Positions 30,707 to 40,990 of a stretch of 64,000 bases of DNA are shown piece by piece. Both the position numbers and the translations under genes were made by a program. Each line of letters starts with the position of its first letter. Position 1 is the stretch's first letter. The stretch covers positions 1 to 64,000 of the forward strand of contig WSXV01000003.1 in the NCBI GenBank assembly GCA_009773475.1. The letters run 5' to 3'. Source of the stretch: Desulfobulbaceae bacterium. GTDB lineage: Bacteria; Desulfobacterota; Desulfobulbia; Desulfobulbales; Desulfocapsaceae. The notes under the pieces were generated by a model. That model searched no databases, was not told where the DNA came from, and worked only from the letters and a program-made list of their open reading frames with translations.

Positions 30707-31574
30707 GGATAAACAGTCGGAACAGTCAGAACCTGCCGAACATAGAGGGGTCTTCCAGCGTCTGGCAGCTCTTTTGCCTGGGCGCACTCCTGACACCACC
30801 GAGGCCTTGGAGCAGGAAATTCAAGAACTGCTTGAGGAAGGAGAGGAGCAGGGCCTGATCAGCAGCATGGAAGAGAAGATGATCAACTCGATCTTTGATT
30901 TCCGGGACACCAGGGTTGGTGAGATTATGACACCGGCGGTGGAGATCGAGGCGGCAGAAGAGAATACCTCGCTTGCTGACCTGGTTGAGCTCTTTATAGA
31001 AAAAGAGTTTGCCCGGGTTCCAGTGTACCGGGAGACCCTGGACCATATTGTGGGAATTCTCCATGTCAAGAATCTGTTAAAGATTTTTTCCTCCGCCTCA
31101 AAGGATACCCCCCTTTCCGAACTTTTGAATCCGCCCTATTTTATCGATGAAAAAAAACTGATTGTCGATTTGCTGGTGGAGTTTCAAAAGCGGAAAGTGC
31201 ATATGGCCATGGTAATCGATGAGTTTGGCTCGGTCCGTGGGCTTGTTACCCTTGAGGATGTTCTGGAAGAGATTGTCGGCGAGATTGACGATGAACACGA
31301 TGTGGACGAGGATGATGAGATTGAGGAGCTTGGCCTGGATGCCATTCTGGTGCACGCCAGGGTGGATATCGAAGAGGTGGAGGAGCGCTTTCAGTTGGAG
31401 ATGCCGCCGGGGCCTTACGAGTCTGTGGGCGGCCTGGTGGTTCATGCCCTTGGCAGGCTTGCCGTTCCTGGTGATCAGGTGGATGTGGGGGGCTTGCGTT
31501 TTCTGGTGCAGACGGCAAGCAGGCGCCATATCAAGATGGTGCGCATTGCCCGGCTGACCGATGATGCTACGTGA
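30699..31574 (+). CDS. corC: CorC/HlyC-family CBS-domain protein
   Basis: This 291-aa cytoplasmic protein has an acidic N-terminal helix region, then two CBS motifs (DTRVGEIMTPAVEIEA near 70 and HMAMVIDEFGSVRGLVTLED near 170). A linker DEHDVDEDDEIEE and a CorC_HlyC (transporter-associated) FAD-like C-terminal domain follow (about 215-290). It lacks the DUF21 membrane domain, as in Salmonella CorC, which is linked to Mg/Co efflux. The stop overlaps the start of lnt by 14 nt, the same ybeX-lnt order as in E. coli, so the two are co-transcribed. Confidence 0.93.
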   Translation: MSKDKQSEQSEPAEHRGVFQRLAALLPGRTPDTTEALEQEIQELLEEGEEQGLISSMEEKMINSIFDFRDTRVGEIMTPAVEIEAAEENTSLADLVELFIEKEFARVPVYRETLDHIVGILHVKNLLKIFSSASKDTPLSELLNPPYFIDEKKLIVDLLVEFQKRKVHMAMVIDEFGSVRGLVTLEDVLEEIVGEIDDEHDVDEDDEIEELGLDAILVHARVDIEEVEERFQLEMPPGPYESVGGLVVHALGRLAVPGDQVDVGGLRFLVQTASRRHIKMVRIARLTDDAT

Positions 31575-33279
31575 TTTCAGCAGCACGGCGCGGGCTCCTG
31601 AAGCAGGTTTAACCTCGGGCTTGCAACTGTTGGCGGTTCTCACAGCGGCCCTGATGCTGTGGCTGGCCTTTCCCGGTGGCGGTGGATTCTGGCCGCTGTT
31701 GTTTGTTGCCCTGGTGCCCTTTTTCGTGGTGGCCATGGGGGCAAAGACAGCGCGACAGGCCGGTCTTCTCGGTATGCTGCTGGGGCTGGTTCATTTTTGC
31801 GCACTGCTCTATTGGATTGTCAAAGTCCTTGGACATTACGGGGGGCTGCCGGTGTATCTGGCTGTCTTAGCCCTTCTTCTTCTTGCCTTGTATATGAGTT
31901 TGTACCTGGGCGTTTTTGCCATGGTTGCGCGACTTTTTTTTCTCCGGTGTCCAGCCTTGTGTGCCCTCTGGCTGATTCCGGCCGCCTGGGTCGCCCTTGA
32001 CTGGTGCCGCTCTTTTTTGTTCACCGGTTTTCCGTGGATGGATCCGGGGTATGGTCTGGCCCAGGTTCCCTGGCTGCTTCAATCGGCGGATCTTTGGGGC
32101 CATTATGGCCTGAGCTTTGTTCTGGTGTTGCTGAATACCTCGGTTGCCCTGCTGTGCAGTTCAGAAAATCAAAAAAGAGGACAGCTTGGGATATTGCTCC
32201 CTGTTTTGCTCCTCTGCAGCGGGGTTGCCCTGTACTCATCCCTGCGCTGGCAGCAGGTCGGCAAACAGATGGAGCAGCAGGTACAGCGGGGCGCCACCAT
32301 GCGGGTTGGTGTGGTGCAGGGGAATATTGCTCAGGATCAGAAGTGGTCTTCTGGATTGCAGGAGAAGACCCTGGCCAATTATGTCGGCCAAAGTCGTAAT
32401 CTTGTTGCACGAGATCGGCCTGTCCTGTTGATCTGGCCGGAGACCGCCCTGCCATTTTATCCTTCCGGTCATCCTCTGATGCAAGTGGTGCGTGATTTTG
32501 CCCGGCAGGGGAATATCTCCCTGCTCACCGGTGCGCCCTGGGTTGAAACGGGGCCCCAGGACAAAAGACCGGGGGGAGTAGCAATCCAGGAGAAAGGTGA
32601 CAGCCGGAGATGGACTGGTGCCGCCTCCGGGGTGGATGGCGGAGGCGTAGCAGGGAATGGTGATCACAATAAACCGCACTATTATAACAGTGCGCTTCTG
32701 ATGGATCCCCATGGCTCCCTCATCGATGGGTATTCAAAAAGTCATCTGGTGCCTTATGGCGAGTATGTTCCTCTGAAAAAAATGATGCCCTTTCTTGCTC
32801 CGGTAGTGGAGGCGGCGGGTGATTTTAGCCCCGGTGTGATTTCCCATGCCCTGGGTTGCCAGAATGCCAGGATCGGGGTGTTGATCTGTTTTGAATCCAT
32901 ATTCCCGGAGATTGCCCGTAAATGGGTGGGAGTTAAGGCCAATCTCCTCGTGAATCTGACCAATGATGCCTGGTACGGTCGCTCCAGCGCCCCCCATCAC
33001 AGCCTGGCAATGACGGTGCTGCGAGCCGTGGAGACCAGGCGCTCTCTGGTCCGGGCAGCCAACACCGGGTTCTCCGGATTCATTGATCCGCTGGGGCGGG
33101 TGCAGAGGGTGTCGCCCTTGTTTGAACCCTGGGCCGAGACTGCCGAGCTTGTCCTTATGGAGGAGGAGACCTGGTTTGTGCGCTGGGGCTATCTCTTTTC
33201 CCCTATCTGCTTGGTGCTGGTGGTTGTTTTCCTGATCTGGATTGCCCTGCGTAATCCTTGTCCACGGCGTTTTTCCTGA
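31561..33279 (+). CDS. lnt: Apolipoprotein N-acyltransferase
   Basis: This 572-aa inner-membrane enzyme adds the third acyl chain to bacterial lipoproteins. It has about seven N-terminal hydrophobic helices, then a periplasmic nitrilase-fold domain. The catalytic triad is visible: E294 (WPETALPFYPS), K393 (GYSKSHLVPYGEYVP) and C443 (LICFESIFPE). At 572 aa it is somewhat longer than E. coli Lnt (about 512), with a Gly-rich insertion near 345-365. It overlaps corC by 14 nt. Confidence 0.95.
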   Translation: MMLRDFSSTARAPEAGLTSGLQLLAVLTAALMLWLAFPGGGGFWPLLFVALVPFFVVAMGAKTARQAGLLGMLLGLVHFCALLYWIVKVLGHYGGLPVYLAVLALLLLALYMSLYLGVFAMVARLFFLRCPALCALWLIPAAWVALDWCRSFLFTGFPWMDPGYGLAQVPWLLQSADLWGHYGLSFVLVLLNTSVALLCSSENQKRGQLGILLPVLLLCSGVALYSSLRWQQVGKQMEQQVQRGATMRVGVVQGNIAQDQKWSSGLQEKTLANYVGQSRNLVARDRPVLLIWPETALPFYPSGHPLMQVVRDFARQGNISLLTGAPWVETGPQDKRPGGVAIQEKGDSRRWTGAASGVDGGGVAGNGDHNKPHYYNSALLMDPHGSLIDGYSKSHLVPYGEYVPLKKMMPFLAPVVEAAGDFSPGVISHALGCQNARIGVLICFESIFPEIARKWVGVKANLLVNLTNDAWYGRSSAPHHSLAMTVLRAVETRRSLVRAANTGFSGFIDPLGRVQRVSPLFEPWAETAELVLMEEETWFVRWGYLFSPICLVLVVVFLIWIALRNPCPRRFS

Positions 33280-33334
33280 AATCAGAACTTTTTGATTTTT
33301 AAATTCATATATTACTTTTATAGGGAGTTTTTCT

Positions 33335-34445
33335 ATGTCAACAGAAACAGGTGCTGCAATATCCAAGCAAAGGCTTCAGGAAATGAAGGTAAGAATGCTT
33401 GCCTTGAAGGAGCATCTTTGACCTGGATCACAAAAAAGAAGAACTGGAGCGGCTGGAGCAGCAGACCCTGGCTCCTAATTTCTGGAATGACACCGAAGTG
33501 GCCACTAAGGTCCATAAAGAGCATGGACAACTGCAAGAGATAGTCAAGAGCTGGGAGGCCAGGTGGGAAGAGATCCAGGAACTGGAGTTGCTCCTGGATC
33601 TGGCCACGGAAGAGAATGATGCCGAGATGGAGCATGAGGTCGCCGGTAGTCTGGACGCCCTCCAGGACAGCATTGCCGTGGCGGAAGTTGAGTGCATGCT
33701 CAGTGGCGAACATGATGCCAATAATGCGATCATGGATATCCATGCCGGTGCCGGTGGGACCGAGGCCCAGGACTGGGTAAGCATTCTGATGCGCATGTAT
33801 CTGCGCTGGGCCGAGCAGAAAGGTTTTAAGTCCGACATCCTCGATTATCAGCCCGGCGATGAGGCTGGCGTCAAGAGCGTGATCCTGATGATTACCGGCC
33901 ATAACGCCTATGGTTATATGCGTTCGGAGGTGGGGATCCATCGTCTGGTGCGGATATCTCCCTTTGATGCCACCGGCCGTCGTCACACCTCGTTTTCCTC
34001 GGTGATGGTCATGCCCGAGCTGGATGATACTATTGAGGTTGATATCATTGATAAAGATCTGCGTATTGACACCTATCGGGCCAGTGGTTCCGGCGGTCAG
34101 CACGTCAACAAGACCGATTCCGCCATTCGCATTACCCATCTGCCCAGCGGTATTGTGGTGCAGTGTCAGAATGAACGATCCCAGCATCGCAACAAGGATA
34201 TGGCCATGAAGATGCTGACCTCCCGTCTCTATGAGCTGGGCCGGGAAAAACAGGCCGAGACCAAAGAGGATCTGCATGGGGATAAAAAGGGGATCTCCTG
34301 GGGCAGTCAGATCCGCTCCTATGTCCTGCAGCCCTACCGCCTGATCAAGGATCATCGAACCGATGTGGAGGTGGGTAATGTGGATGCGGTGCTCGATGGG
34401 AACCTCGATCCTTTTATCAAGGCCTATCTGTTATGGGAAAAGTAA
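33335..34445 (+). CDS. prfB: Peptide chain release factor 2 with programmed +1 frameshift
   Basis: RF2 recognises UGA and UAA stops. The first 28 codons (ATG at 33335, TAGGGAG upstream) end at an in-frame TGA (33419-33421) in the sequence CTT TGA C. A +1 shift on CTT continues the reading frame (GAC CTG GAT...) to 34445, giving about 369 aa, normal for RF2. The downstream frame contains the GGQ loop (SGSGGQHVNKTDSA) and the anticodon-like SPF tripeptide (RISPFD). The frameshift is the family's autoregulatory device, so this is an intact gene and not a pseudogene. Confidence 0.96.
33407..33422 (+). promoter_or_regulatory. RF2 programmed frameshift site
   Basis: An internal Shine-Dalgarno AAGGAG (33407-33412), a 3-nt spacer and the slippery CTT TGA C (33416-33422) reproduce the arrangement of E. 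coli prfB. Low RF2 lengthens the pause at TGA and favours the +1 shift. Confidence 0.95.
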
Positions 34446-34493
34446 GGGGTGGAGTTCTAACCCCGACGAATGGGATAATCTTTAAGTCACTCA

Positions 34494-35816
34494 TTGAGCA
34501 CATCCGTTGCGGGTGCAGAGTGTGAGGACGCATTGAATCCCGCTATTGCTTTGATGAATTCCTGCGCGAAGTGCGGGGCCTGTACTGTTGTTTGTCCTGT
34601 CCATCGGGTGACCGGGCAGGAGGCGCATTCGGCCCGGGGAAAACTCCATCTGGCCTTGCTTTCTGATCTGCCCGGCAAGGGGGCGGTCTTTGAGGATATC
34701 TTCTCCAAGTGCCTGCTTTGCGGAGCCTGTGCGTCTGTCTGTCCACGGGACATAGATGTGTGTAGGCAGGTGGTGCAGTCTCGGGCCGCCTTTCCGGCTG
34801 TTACCGGTGCCCATGGCTATGAAAAGTATCTGGCCCGCAAGGTGCTCGGCCACCCTGAGATCCTTGCTCCCCTGCGGGTGCTGGGCCGGGCCGGGGCTCG
34901 GCTGCTCCTGAAATATCTGCCTGAAGACAGTGGGCTGCGTTTACGGCTGGCCCTGTTTCATCAGGACGCTGGAGCGGTGCCGGCGGTGGAGAATGTCCCT
35001 GCTGCTGCGTCCGGCTTGGGTTTAAAAGAAGGGCTGGCCTGTTTCCCCGGTTGTTCTGCCCGCTATCTTTATCCAGAAATTATTTCATCCTGTGATGCCC
35101 TGGTGGCTGGTCTCGGTCAGGCCCTGTCCGTTCCCGAGGGCTTGTCCTGTTGTGGCCTGGCCGCCTTTGCTGCGGGAGACCGGCGGGAGGCGGAAAGGTG
35201 TGCCCGTAACAATATTGCCATCCTTGAGCAGAGCGGCGGGCCAATTCTGGTCACCTGTGCCTCCTGTTACGCCCATCTGTGCCGGTATGGGGAACTGTTT
35301 GTCGATGCTCCGGTGTGGCGCGAGCGGGCTGAAGGGATCAAGGCGCGCCTGGTGGAAATCAGTTGTTTGCTCGATCGTCAGTCGGCAACCGAAGCGATCC
35401 CGACTGGCGCTGCCTCCTTGGGTACGGGTGGGAAAAAGGTGCGGGTTTTCTACCATGATCCCTGCCATTTACGCCACGGCCTCGAGGGGACCAAGATTAC
35501 CGCAGAACCACGCCGGGTCCTTGCCCGCCATCGGCAACTGGAGCTGCTTGAACTTCCCGGTGGCCCTCAGTGCTGTGGCCAGGGCGGCCTTTTTCATATC
35601 AGCGCCCCCGAGATCTCGGCGGTGATTCGTGATACCCTGGCAGCCAAAGTGCTGGCCCTGAACCCGGAGGTGATTACCAGCACCTGCTCCGGCTGTCTTA
35701 TGCAGTGGCGTGTTGCGGTGGAGGTGGCGGGCGCGGCAAGCCGGGTGCGGGTACTGCATTTGGTGGAACTGCTGGCGGAGTTGGCGGTGGAGAAAGTAAA
35801 TAGAATAGAGCTTTGA
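34494..35816 (+). CDS. GlcF/LutA-like Fe-S protein with two CCG domains
   Basis: This protein of about 440 aa has two N-terminal [4Fe-4S] ferredoxin motifs (CAKCGACTVVCP and CLLCGACASVCP). Two cysteine-rich CCG domains follow (CFPGCSARYLYP...SCCG...TCASCY and YHDPCHLRHG...QCCGQGG...TCSGCLMQW). This is the architecture of the iron-sulfur subunit of glycolate or lactate oxidases and heterodisulfide-reductase-like HdrD proteins. The FAD subunit (GlcD-like) is not adjacent. The start is uncertain: TTG at 34494 opens the frame, the first ATG is at 34554, and neither has a clear Shine-Dalgarno. It lies 48 nt after prfB. Confidence 0.82.
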   Translation: MSTSVAGAECEDALNPAIALMNSCAKCGACTVVCPVHRVTGQEAHSARGKLHLALLSDLPGKGAVFEDIFSKCLLCGACASVCPRDIDVCRQVVQSRAAFPAVTGAHGYEKYLARKVLGHPEILAPLRVLGRAGARLLLKYLPEDSGLRLRLALFHQDAGAVPAVENVPAAASGLGLKEGLACFPGCSARYLYPEIISSCDALVAGLGQALSVPEGLSCCGLAAFAAGDRREAERCARNNIAILEQSGGPILVTCASCYAHLCRYGELFVDAPVWRERAEGIKARLVEISCLLDRQSATEAIPTGAASLGTGGKKVRVFYHDPCHLRHGLEGTKITAEPRRVLARHRQLELLELPGGPQCCGQGGLFHISAPEISAVIRDTLAAKVLALNPEVITSTCSGCLMQWRVAVEVAGAASRVRVLHLVELLAELAVEKVNRIEL

Positions 35817-36155
35817 TTCCACCTGCAACGGATAGCCGGACTGACGTGCCTTGTGCTCGGCCATCGGCTTGCCGAGTGCTGTCTGGAGGATTGGAGAATC
35901 CTTGAAAAGATTGAGTTTTCAAGAATGCCTCCTTTGTTGTAAATGGATTGATCGGCAGGGAAAGGGCTTGGCTTTCGATCTCTTCTTGCATGAACAGGGT
36001 GGGATGTGTAAAAAGAAGTCTTAAAAAAAATGCTCTTAAGCCATCCTTGGAGGGAGTAAAATTCGGGGCGTTCATGCCCTGCGTTGGTGTTTCCATTTTG
36101 ACAGACCCTTGATTGAGAAATGGACGCAGTTGTTTTTTGTTTACAGAGATACGTC
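35817..36155. other. Intergenic region with two hairpins
   Basis: Two inverted repeats are seen: CTCGGC/GCCGAG (35856-35876) and CTTGAAAA/TTTTCAAG (35901-35923). Neither has a clear T-run. No gene is supported; a TTGACA lies at about 36099 but is too close to the next start to be its -35. Confidence 0.4.
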
Positions 36156-37247
36156 ATGGCATATACACCCGTTGTAGGAACCTCGATTCGCCGTCAACTG
36201 GAGGAGAGGGAGGTGGAGATTTTATCTCCCTACGCTGCGCTCAATAAAAACTCGCTGGGGCGCAGGATCGTGGAAGAAGATGAAGGCCGCGATATCCGGA
36301 TGCCCTTTCAGCGGGATCGGGACCGGATTATTCATACCAAGACCTTTCGCCGTTTGAAGCACAAGACACAGGTGTTTCTCGCGCCCACCGGTGATCATTA
36401 CCGGACTCGCTTGACCCATGTCCTCGAGGTGTCGCAGATCGCACGATCCATTGCGGCTGCCCTTTGCCTGAATGAGGCCTTGACTGAGGCCATCGCCCTT
36501 GGCCATGATCTCGGTCATACCCCCTTTGGCCATGCCGGCGAGGCAACCTTGAATGAATTGCATCCCAGTGGATTTCGGCACTATGTTCATAGCCTGCGAG
36601 TGGTTGATTTCCTCGAAAACCGGGGCAAGGGGTTGAATCTGACCTTTGAGGTGAGAAACGGGATTATCAAGCATTCCAAGGGCCGCAATGAGATCCTCCC
36701 GGATGACAGCGGGGAACTTCCGGCAACGCTGGAAGGGCAGGTGGTGCGGGTGGCTGATATCATTGCCTATGTCAACCATGATATGGATGATGCCCTGCGC
36801 GCTGGAATCCTCCATGAAGACGATCTGCCCCTGGACATTACCGCGGTGGTGGGAGACAGACATTCGAAGCGAACCGGGGCCATGGTTCGCGATTTGATTG
36901 TCGAGACCCTCACTGCCGGCGATGGCCGTCTTCATTTCAGTCCCAAAATGCTCAAGGCCATCATTGATCTACGGAGTTTTCTCTATGAGAATGTGTATCG
37001 ATTTTATAAGGTGCATAATGAATTTGAGAAGGCTCAGCGGGTTATCCGCGATCTGTACAGCTATTTTCTTGAAAACGGCTTGGCCGAGCAGATCGACAAT
37101 GGATGGGAGCTGAAGCGCCAAAAGTATGTCTGGGCCAGCGAAAAGATTGCCCATCGAAAGGTCTGTGATTTTATTGCCGGGATGACCGATCGCTATGCCC
37201 TGAATCTCTATGAACATATTTTCTTACCCAAACCCTGGAATGTCTGA
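36156..37247 (+). CDS. dgt: Deoxyguanosinetriphosphate triphosphohydrolase-like HD protein
   Basis: This 363-aa protein belongs to the dNTPase branch of the HD superfamily (dNTP to deoxynucleoside plus triphosphate). The signature [20 protein letters not shown] is followed by [20 protein letters not shown], the HD pair [14 protein letters not shown], and [15 protein letters not shown], giving the H...HD...D metal site. The ATG at 36156 (MAYTPVVG) is chosen because the alternative ATG at 36120 adds an unusual 12-residue hydrophobic leader; neither Shine-Dalgarno is strong. It lies about 60 nt before valS and may be co-transcribed with it. Confidence 0.9.
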   Translation: MAYTPVVGTSIRRQLEEREVEILSPYAALNKNSLGRRIVEEDEGRDIRMPFQRDRDRIIHTKTFRRLKHKTQVFLAPTGDHYRTRLTHVLEVSQIARSIAAALCLNEALTEAIALGHDLGHTPFGHAGEATLNELHPSGFRHYVHSLRVVDFLENRGKGLNLTFEVRNGIIKHSKGRNEILPDDSGELPATLEGQVVRVADIIAYVNHDMDDALRAGILHEDDLPLDITAVVGDRHSKRTGAMVRDLIVETLTAGDGRLHFSPKMLKAIIDLRSFLYENVYRFYKVHNEFEKAQRVIRDLYSYFLENGLAEQIDNGWELKRQKYVWASEKIAHRKVCDFIAGMTDRYALNLYEHIFLPKPWNV

Positions 37248-37307
37248 TCCTGGCCAGGGTTTTTAATCTTACCCCTTTTATAAATCCATAGTGCTCAAAG
37301 ATATCGA

Positions 37308-39965
37308 ATGAAGGACTTATTAAGTAAAGGCTACGAATTTGCCGGCATCGAGGAAAAATGGCTGAAACGGTGGAATGATGCCAAATGCTTTCAGGCCACA
37401 ATGGAAGAGGGGCGGCCCTCCTTTTCCATTGTGATCCCGCCGCCCAATGTGACCGGCGTCCTCCATGTGGGGCACGCTCTGAATAATACTATGCAGGATG
37501 TGCTGATTCGCTATCACCGAATGTGCGGGGATAATACGGTGTGGGTGCCGGGCACCGATCATGCCGGGATTGCCACCCAGAATGTGGTGGAGCGACAGTT
37601 GGCGGCCGAGGGCAAGAGTCGGCATGATCTGGGCCGTGACGAGTTTATCCGTAAGGTTTGGGAATGGCGGGCGGAGAAAGGGGGGACGATTATCCGTCAG
37701 CTCAAGCGGCTGGGCGCCTCCTGCGACTGGGACCGGGAACGCTTCACCATGGATGAGGGTTTGTCTTCGGCGGTGCGCGAGGTCTTTGTCCGGTTGTACC
37801 ACGAGGGGTTGATCTACAAGGGCGACTATATCGTCAACTGGTGTCCCCGCTGTCATACGGCCCTGGCCGATGATGAGGTGGAGCATGAAGAGAAGAACGG
37901 CAAGCTCTATCATATCCGTTATCCCTTTGCCGACGGAAGTGGCTCGGTGGTGGTGGCCACCACCCGTCCCGAGACCATGCTTGGCGATACGGCGGTGGCG
38001 GTGCATCCCGAGGATGAACGCTATGCCCATCTGGCCGGCGTTGGGATCAAGCTCCCCTTGACGGAGCGAATCATCCCCATCGTCTTTGATCATCATGTGC
38101 AGAAGGACTTCGGCACAGGCGCCCTCAAGGTGACGCCGGCCCATGACCGGGACGACTATGAGATCGGCAGGCGGCATAACCTTGAGATTTTGAAGGTCAT
38201 GGACAGCACCGGCCATATGAATGAACAGGCCGGGGTTTATGCCGGGCTGGATCGTTTTGCCTGTCGGAAAAAGATTGTCGAGGATCTGCAGGCCCAGGGA
38301 TTTTTGGACCGTATTGAGGACTATGAGCACGCGGTGGGTCAGTGTTATCGCTGCAAGACCGTGGTTGAGGCCACCACCTCCCTGCAATGGTTTGTCTCGG
38401 TCAAGCCACTGGCAGCCAAGGCCGTGGAGGCGGTGCGGGACGGGCGTATCAATATCTATCCCAAGACCTGGTATAACACCTTTTACAACTGGATGGACAA
38501 TATCCGTGACTGGTGTATCTCGCGCCAGATCTGGTGGGGACACCGGGTACCGGCCTGGAACTGTCCGGCCTGTGGCGAGATGATCGTGGCCACGGTGGAT
38601 CCGACCCATTGCCCGAAATGCGGCTCCGCAGAGCTCATCCAGGAGACGGACGTGCTCGACACCTGGTTTTCCTCGGCGTTGTGGCCTTTCTCCACCCTGG
38701 GATGGCCGGAGCAGACCCGTGAGCTTGCCATGTTTTATCCCACCTCGGTGTTGATCACCAGTTTTGATATCCTGTTTTTCTGGGTGGCGCGGATGATGAT
38801 GATGGGGCTGCACTTCATGGACGAGGTGCCGTTTCGCGATGTCTATCTCCATGCCCTGGTGCGGGACAAGCATGGCAAGAAGATGTCCAAGTCCACCGGC
38901 AATGTCATTGATCCCCTCGAGGTAATCGACAAATATGGTACCGACGCCCTCCGTTTCACCCTGATCGCCTTTGCCGCCCAGGGCCGGGAGATCAAGCTCG
39001 ATGAGGAACGCATTGACGGCTACCGTTTTTTTATTAACAAGATCTGGAATGCGGCCCGTTTTGTCCTGATGCATGTGGAGGACATGGAGCATCCCGATAA
39101 CAAGGAGTTCGGCAGTCTTCAAGACCTTCCCCTGATCCACCAGTGGATCCTCAGCCGCCTGGCCGCAACTACTGCGGAAGTCCGAGCCGCTCTTGACGGC
39201 TATCGCTTCAATGACGCGGCGCAGGTGCTCTATCAGTTTATCTGGTATGAATTCTGTGACTGGTATGTGGAGTGGATTAAGCCGGATCTGTTCAGCAAGG
39301 ATCTGGCCATCCGTGATCAGGCCCGGACGGTGCTCTTGCAGGTTCTGGAAACCATCCTGAAGCTGATCCACCCCATCATCCCCTTTGTCACCGAGGAGAT
39401 CTGGAGTGTGTTGCCGGGGAAACGCGACCTACTGATGACCAGTGCCTACCCTGAGGTTGACGAGAGCCGCCAAAACACTGTGGTCGAAGGGCAGGTGGAG
39501 ATGCTGATGGGGGTGATCACCGGTATCCGTAATATCCGGGCGGAGGCCGATGTCCATCCTTCCACACCCATCGAGGCCTTTATCCTCTGTCCGGTTCCGG
39601 AACGGATTGTCTTCCTTGAGTCCTTTGCCGCCACCATTGCCGACATGACCCGGCTCAGCTCCCTGGTGGTGACCGGTCAAGGAGAAAAACCAACGGATGC
39701 CGCCACCTATCTGTACAAGGATATGGAGATCTATGTTCCCCTGAAGGGCTTGGTGGATGTGGAGAAAGAGTTGGCCAAGATTACAAAGGAGCGGCAGAAG
39801 GTGGAGGGCAAACTGGCCCAGGTGAGTGCGAAGCTTGCCAGCGAAAAATTCCTGAGCAATGCCCCGGCCGAGGTGGTGATCAAGGAGCAGGAGAAAAAGG
39901 CCGAGATGGAGGCGACCATGGCCAAGCTTGCAGAAGCTGAGCAGCGGTTGCATGATCTTGGATAG
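37308..39965 (+). CDS. valS: Valyl-tRNA synthetase
   Basis: At 885 aa this class I synthetase has full length. The HIGH box appears as PPNVTGVLHVGHAL near residue 45-58, KMSKS as GKKMSKSTGN near 523, a CP1 editing domain lies between them (TTRPETMLGDTAVAV), and a C-terminal coiled coil covers about 815-885 (VEKELAKITKERQKVEGKL). A zinc-type CPACGE...CPKCGS pair is in the middle. The stop overlaps nadC by 14 nt. Confidence 0.98.
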   Translation: MKDLLSKGYEFAGIEEKWLKRWNDAKCFQATMEEGRPSFSIVIPPPNVTGVLHVGHALNNTMQDVLIRYHRMCGDNTVWVPGTDHAGIATQNVVERQLAAEGKSRHDLGRDEFIRKVWEWRAEKGGTIIRQLKRLGASCDWDRERFTMDEGLSSAVREVFVRLYHEGLIYKGDYIVNWCPRCHTALADDEVEHEEKNGKLYHIRYPFADGSGSVVVATTRPETMLGDTAVAVHPEDERYAHLAGVGIKLPLTERIIPIVFDHHVQKDFGTGALKVTPAHDRDDYEIGRRHNLEILKVMDSTGHMNEQAGVYAGLDRFACRKKIVEDLQAQGFLDRIEDYEHAVGQCYRCKTVVEATTSLQWFVSVKPLAAKAVEAVRDGRINIYPKTWYNTFYNWMDNIRDWCISRQIWWGHRVPAWNCPACGEMIVATVDPTHCPKCGSAELIQETDVLDTWFSSALWPFSTLGWPEQTRELAMFYPTSVLITSFDILFFWVARMMMMGLHFMDEVPFRDVYLHALVRDKHGKKMSKSTGNVIDPLEVIDKYGTDALRFTLIAFAAQGREIKLDEERIDGYRFFINKIWNAARFVLMHVEDMEHPDNKEFGSLQDLPLIHQWILSRLAATTAEVRAALDGYRFNDAAQVLYQFIWYEFCDWYVEWIKPDLFSKDLAIRDQARTVLLQVLETILKLIHPIIPFVTEEIWSVLPGKRDLLMTSAYPEVDESRQNTVVEGQVEMLMGVITGIRNIRAEADVHPSTPIEAFILCPVPERIVFLESFAATIADMTRLSSLVVTGQGEKPTDAATYLYKDMEIYVPLKGLVDVEKELAKITKERQKVEGKLAQVSAKLASEKFLSNAPAEVVIKEQEKKAEMEATMAKLAEAEQRLHDLG

Positions 39966-40794
39966 GGCGGCACTGCATACCCTGATCCGGGGCTTTCTGG
40001 CCGAGGATATTGGACGTGGCGATCTGACCAGCGAGTCGATTTTTGAGAAGGATCAAACGGGCCGTGCCCGTCTGGTGGCCCGGGAGCCCTTTGTGGCGGC
40101 TGGTTGCGAAGCGGTGGCCGCCGAGGTCTTCCTGGTGCAGAATCCGATGATTGTCCTTGAGGGGCTGGTTGCAGATGGCGACCGGGTACAGGCGGGAGAT
40201 ATCCTCTGTACCATCTCCGGGCCGGTCATTGACTTGTTGAAAGCGGAGCGGGTCGCTTTGAACCTGCTGCAGCGCCTCTGCGGAATTGCCACATTTACGG
40301 CCCGCTTTGTCGAGCAGGTGCGCCCTTGCCCGGTTCGGATCACCGATACCCGCAAGACCACGCCGGGGTTGCGGATGCTGGAAAAATACGCAGTGCAGGT
40401 GGGCGGCGGCTATAACCACCGCTTTAATCTGGCTGACGGGATTCTGGTCAAGGATAATCATATTGCCGCCTGCGGCTCCATTGCCCAGGCCGTGGCCCTG
40501 CTGCGCCGGAAAATTCCCCATACCCTGCGCATTGAGGTGGAAACCGATACCCTGGAGCAGGTGCGCGAGTGTGTGGCCTGCGGGGTGGATATTATTCTGC
40601 TCGACAACATGGCTCCTGCCATGTTGGAGGAGGCGGTGCGGATCATTGATCACCGGGCCCTGGCTGAGGCCTCCGGCGGAATTACCCTTGACTCGGTACT
40701 GGAAGCGGCCCGCAGCGGGGTGGATATTATCTCCATTGGTGCTCTGACCCATTCTGCTCCTGCGTGTGATATCGGTATGGACTGGATTACGTAA
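39952..40794 (+). CDS. nadC: Nicotinate-nucleotide pyrophosphorylase (carboxylating)
   Basis: This 280-aa quinolinate phosphoribosyltransferase forms nicotinate mononucleotide in de novo NAD synthesis. Family motifs are LAEDIGRGDLTSE near the N-terminus, ADTRKTTPGLR-like (here TDTRKTTPGLRMLEKYAV), GGGYNHRFNLADGILVKDNH and IEVETDTLEQV. The ATG at 39952 inside the valS 3' end is preferred because it gives the standard length. nadE lies about 14 kb downstream in the same direction. Confidence 0.95.
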   Translation: MILDRAALHTLIRGFLAEDIGRGDLTSESIFEKDQTGRARLVAREPFVAAGCEAVAAEVFLVQNPMIVLEGLVADGDRVQAGDILCTISGPVIDLLKAERVALNLLQRLCGIATFTARFVEQVRPCPVRITDTRKTTPGLRMLEKYAVQVGGGYNHRFNLADGILVKDNHIAACGSIAQAVALLRRKIPHTLRIEVETDTLEQVRECVACGVDIILLDNMAPAMLEEAVRIIDHRALAEASGGITLDSVLEAARSGVDIISIGALTHSAPACDIGMDWIT

Positions 40795-40990
40795 ATAATT
40801 GCTTGATTCCAGCCCTGCTAATGTGTGATACTTAGCGGCTGTTAGGGAATCGGCTCTCCCGTTGTGTTGTTCAGGTCTTTCGGAGGGCTGTCGGTTATTT
40901 TTGTAGCGTCTTTAGAAGAGTGGCTGGTTCAGTAAACGAGTGGTCTGAGTCGGCCTGTTGTCGTTGTCTCTTGCAAAAGGAAAAAACATT

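Noticed and set aside
33335..33421. A short frame ending in TGA that makes prfB look like a broken gene
   Set aside because: The stop is the programmed frameshift site with an internal Shine-Dalgarno and CTT TGA C, so the gene is intact.
33333..34355. A 340-codon minus-strand frame opposite prfB
   Set aside because: It lies opposite the RF2 GGQ and SPF domains and shows no protein motifs.
37320..39371. A 683-codon open frame on the minus strand opposite valS
   Set aside because: It is antisense to a clear valS with all motifs. It has biased His/Gly/Gln composition and no recognised motif; it is a shadow of GC-rich codon use.
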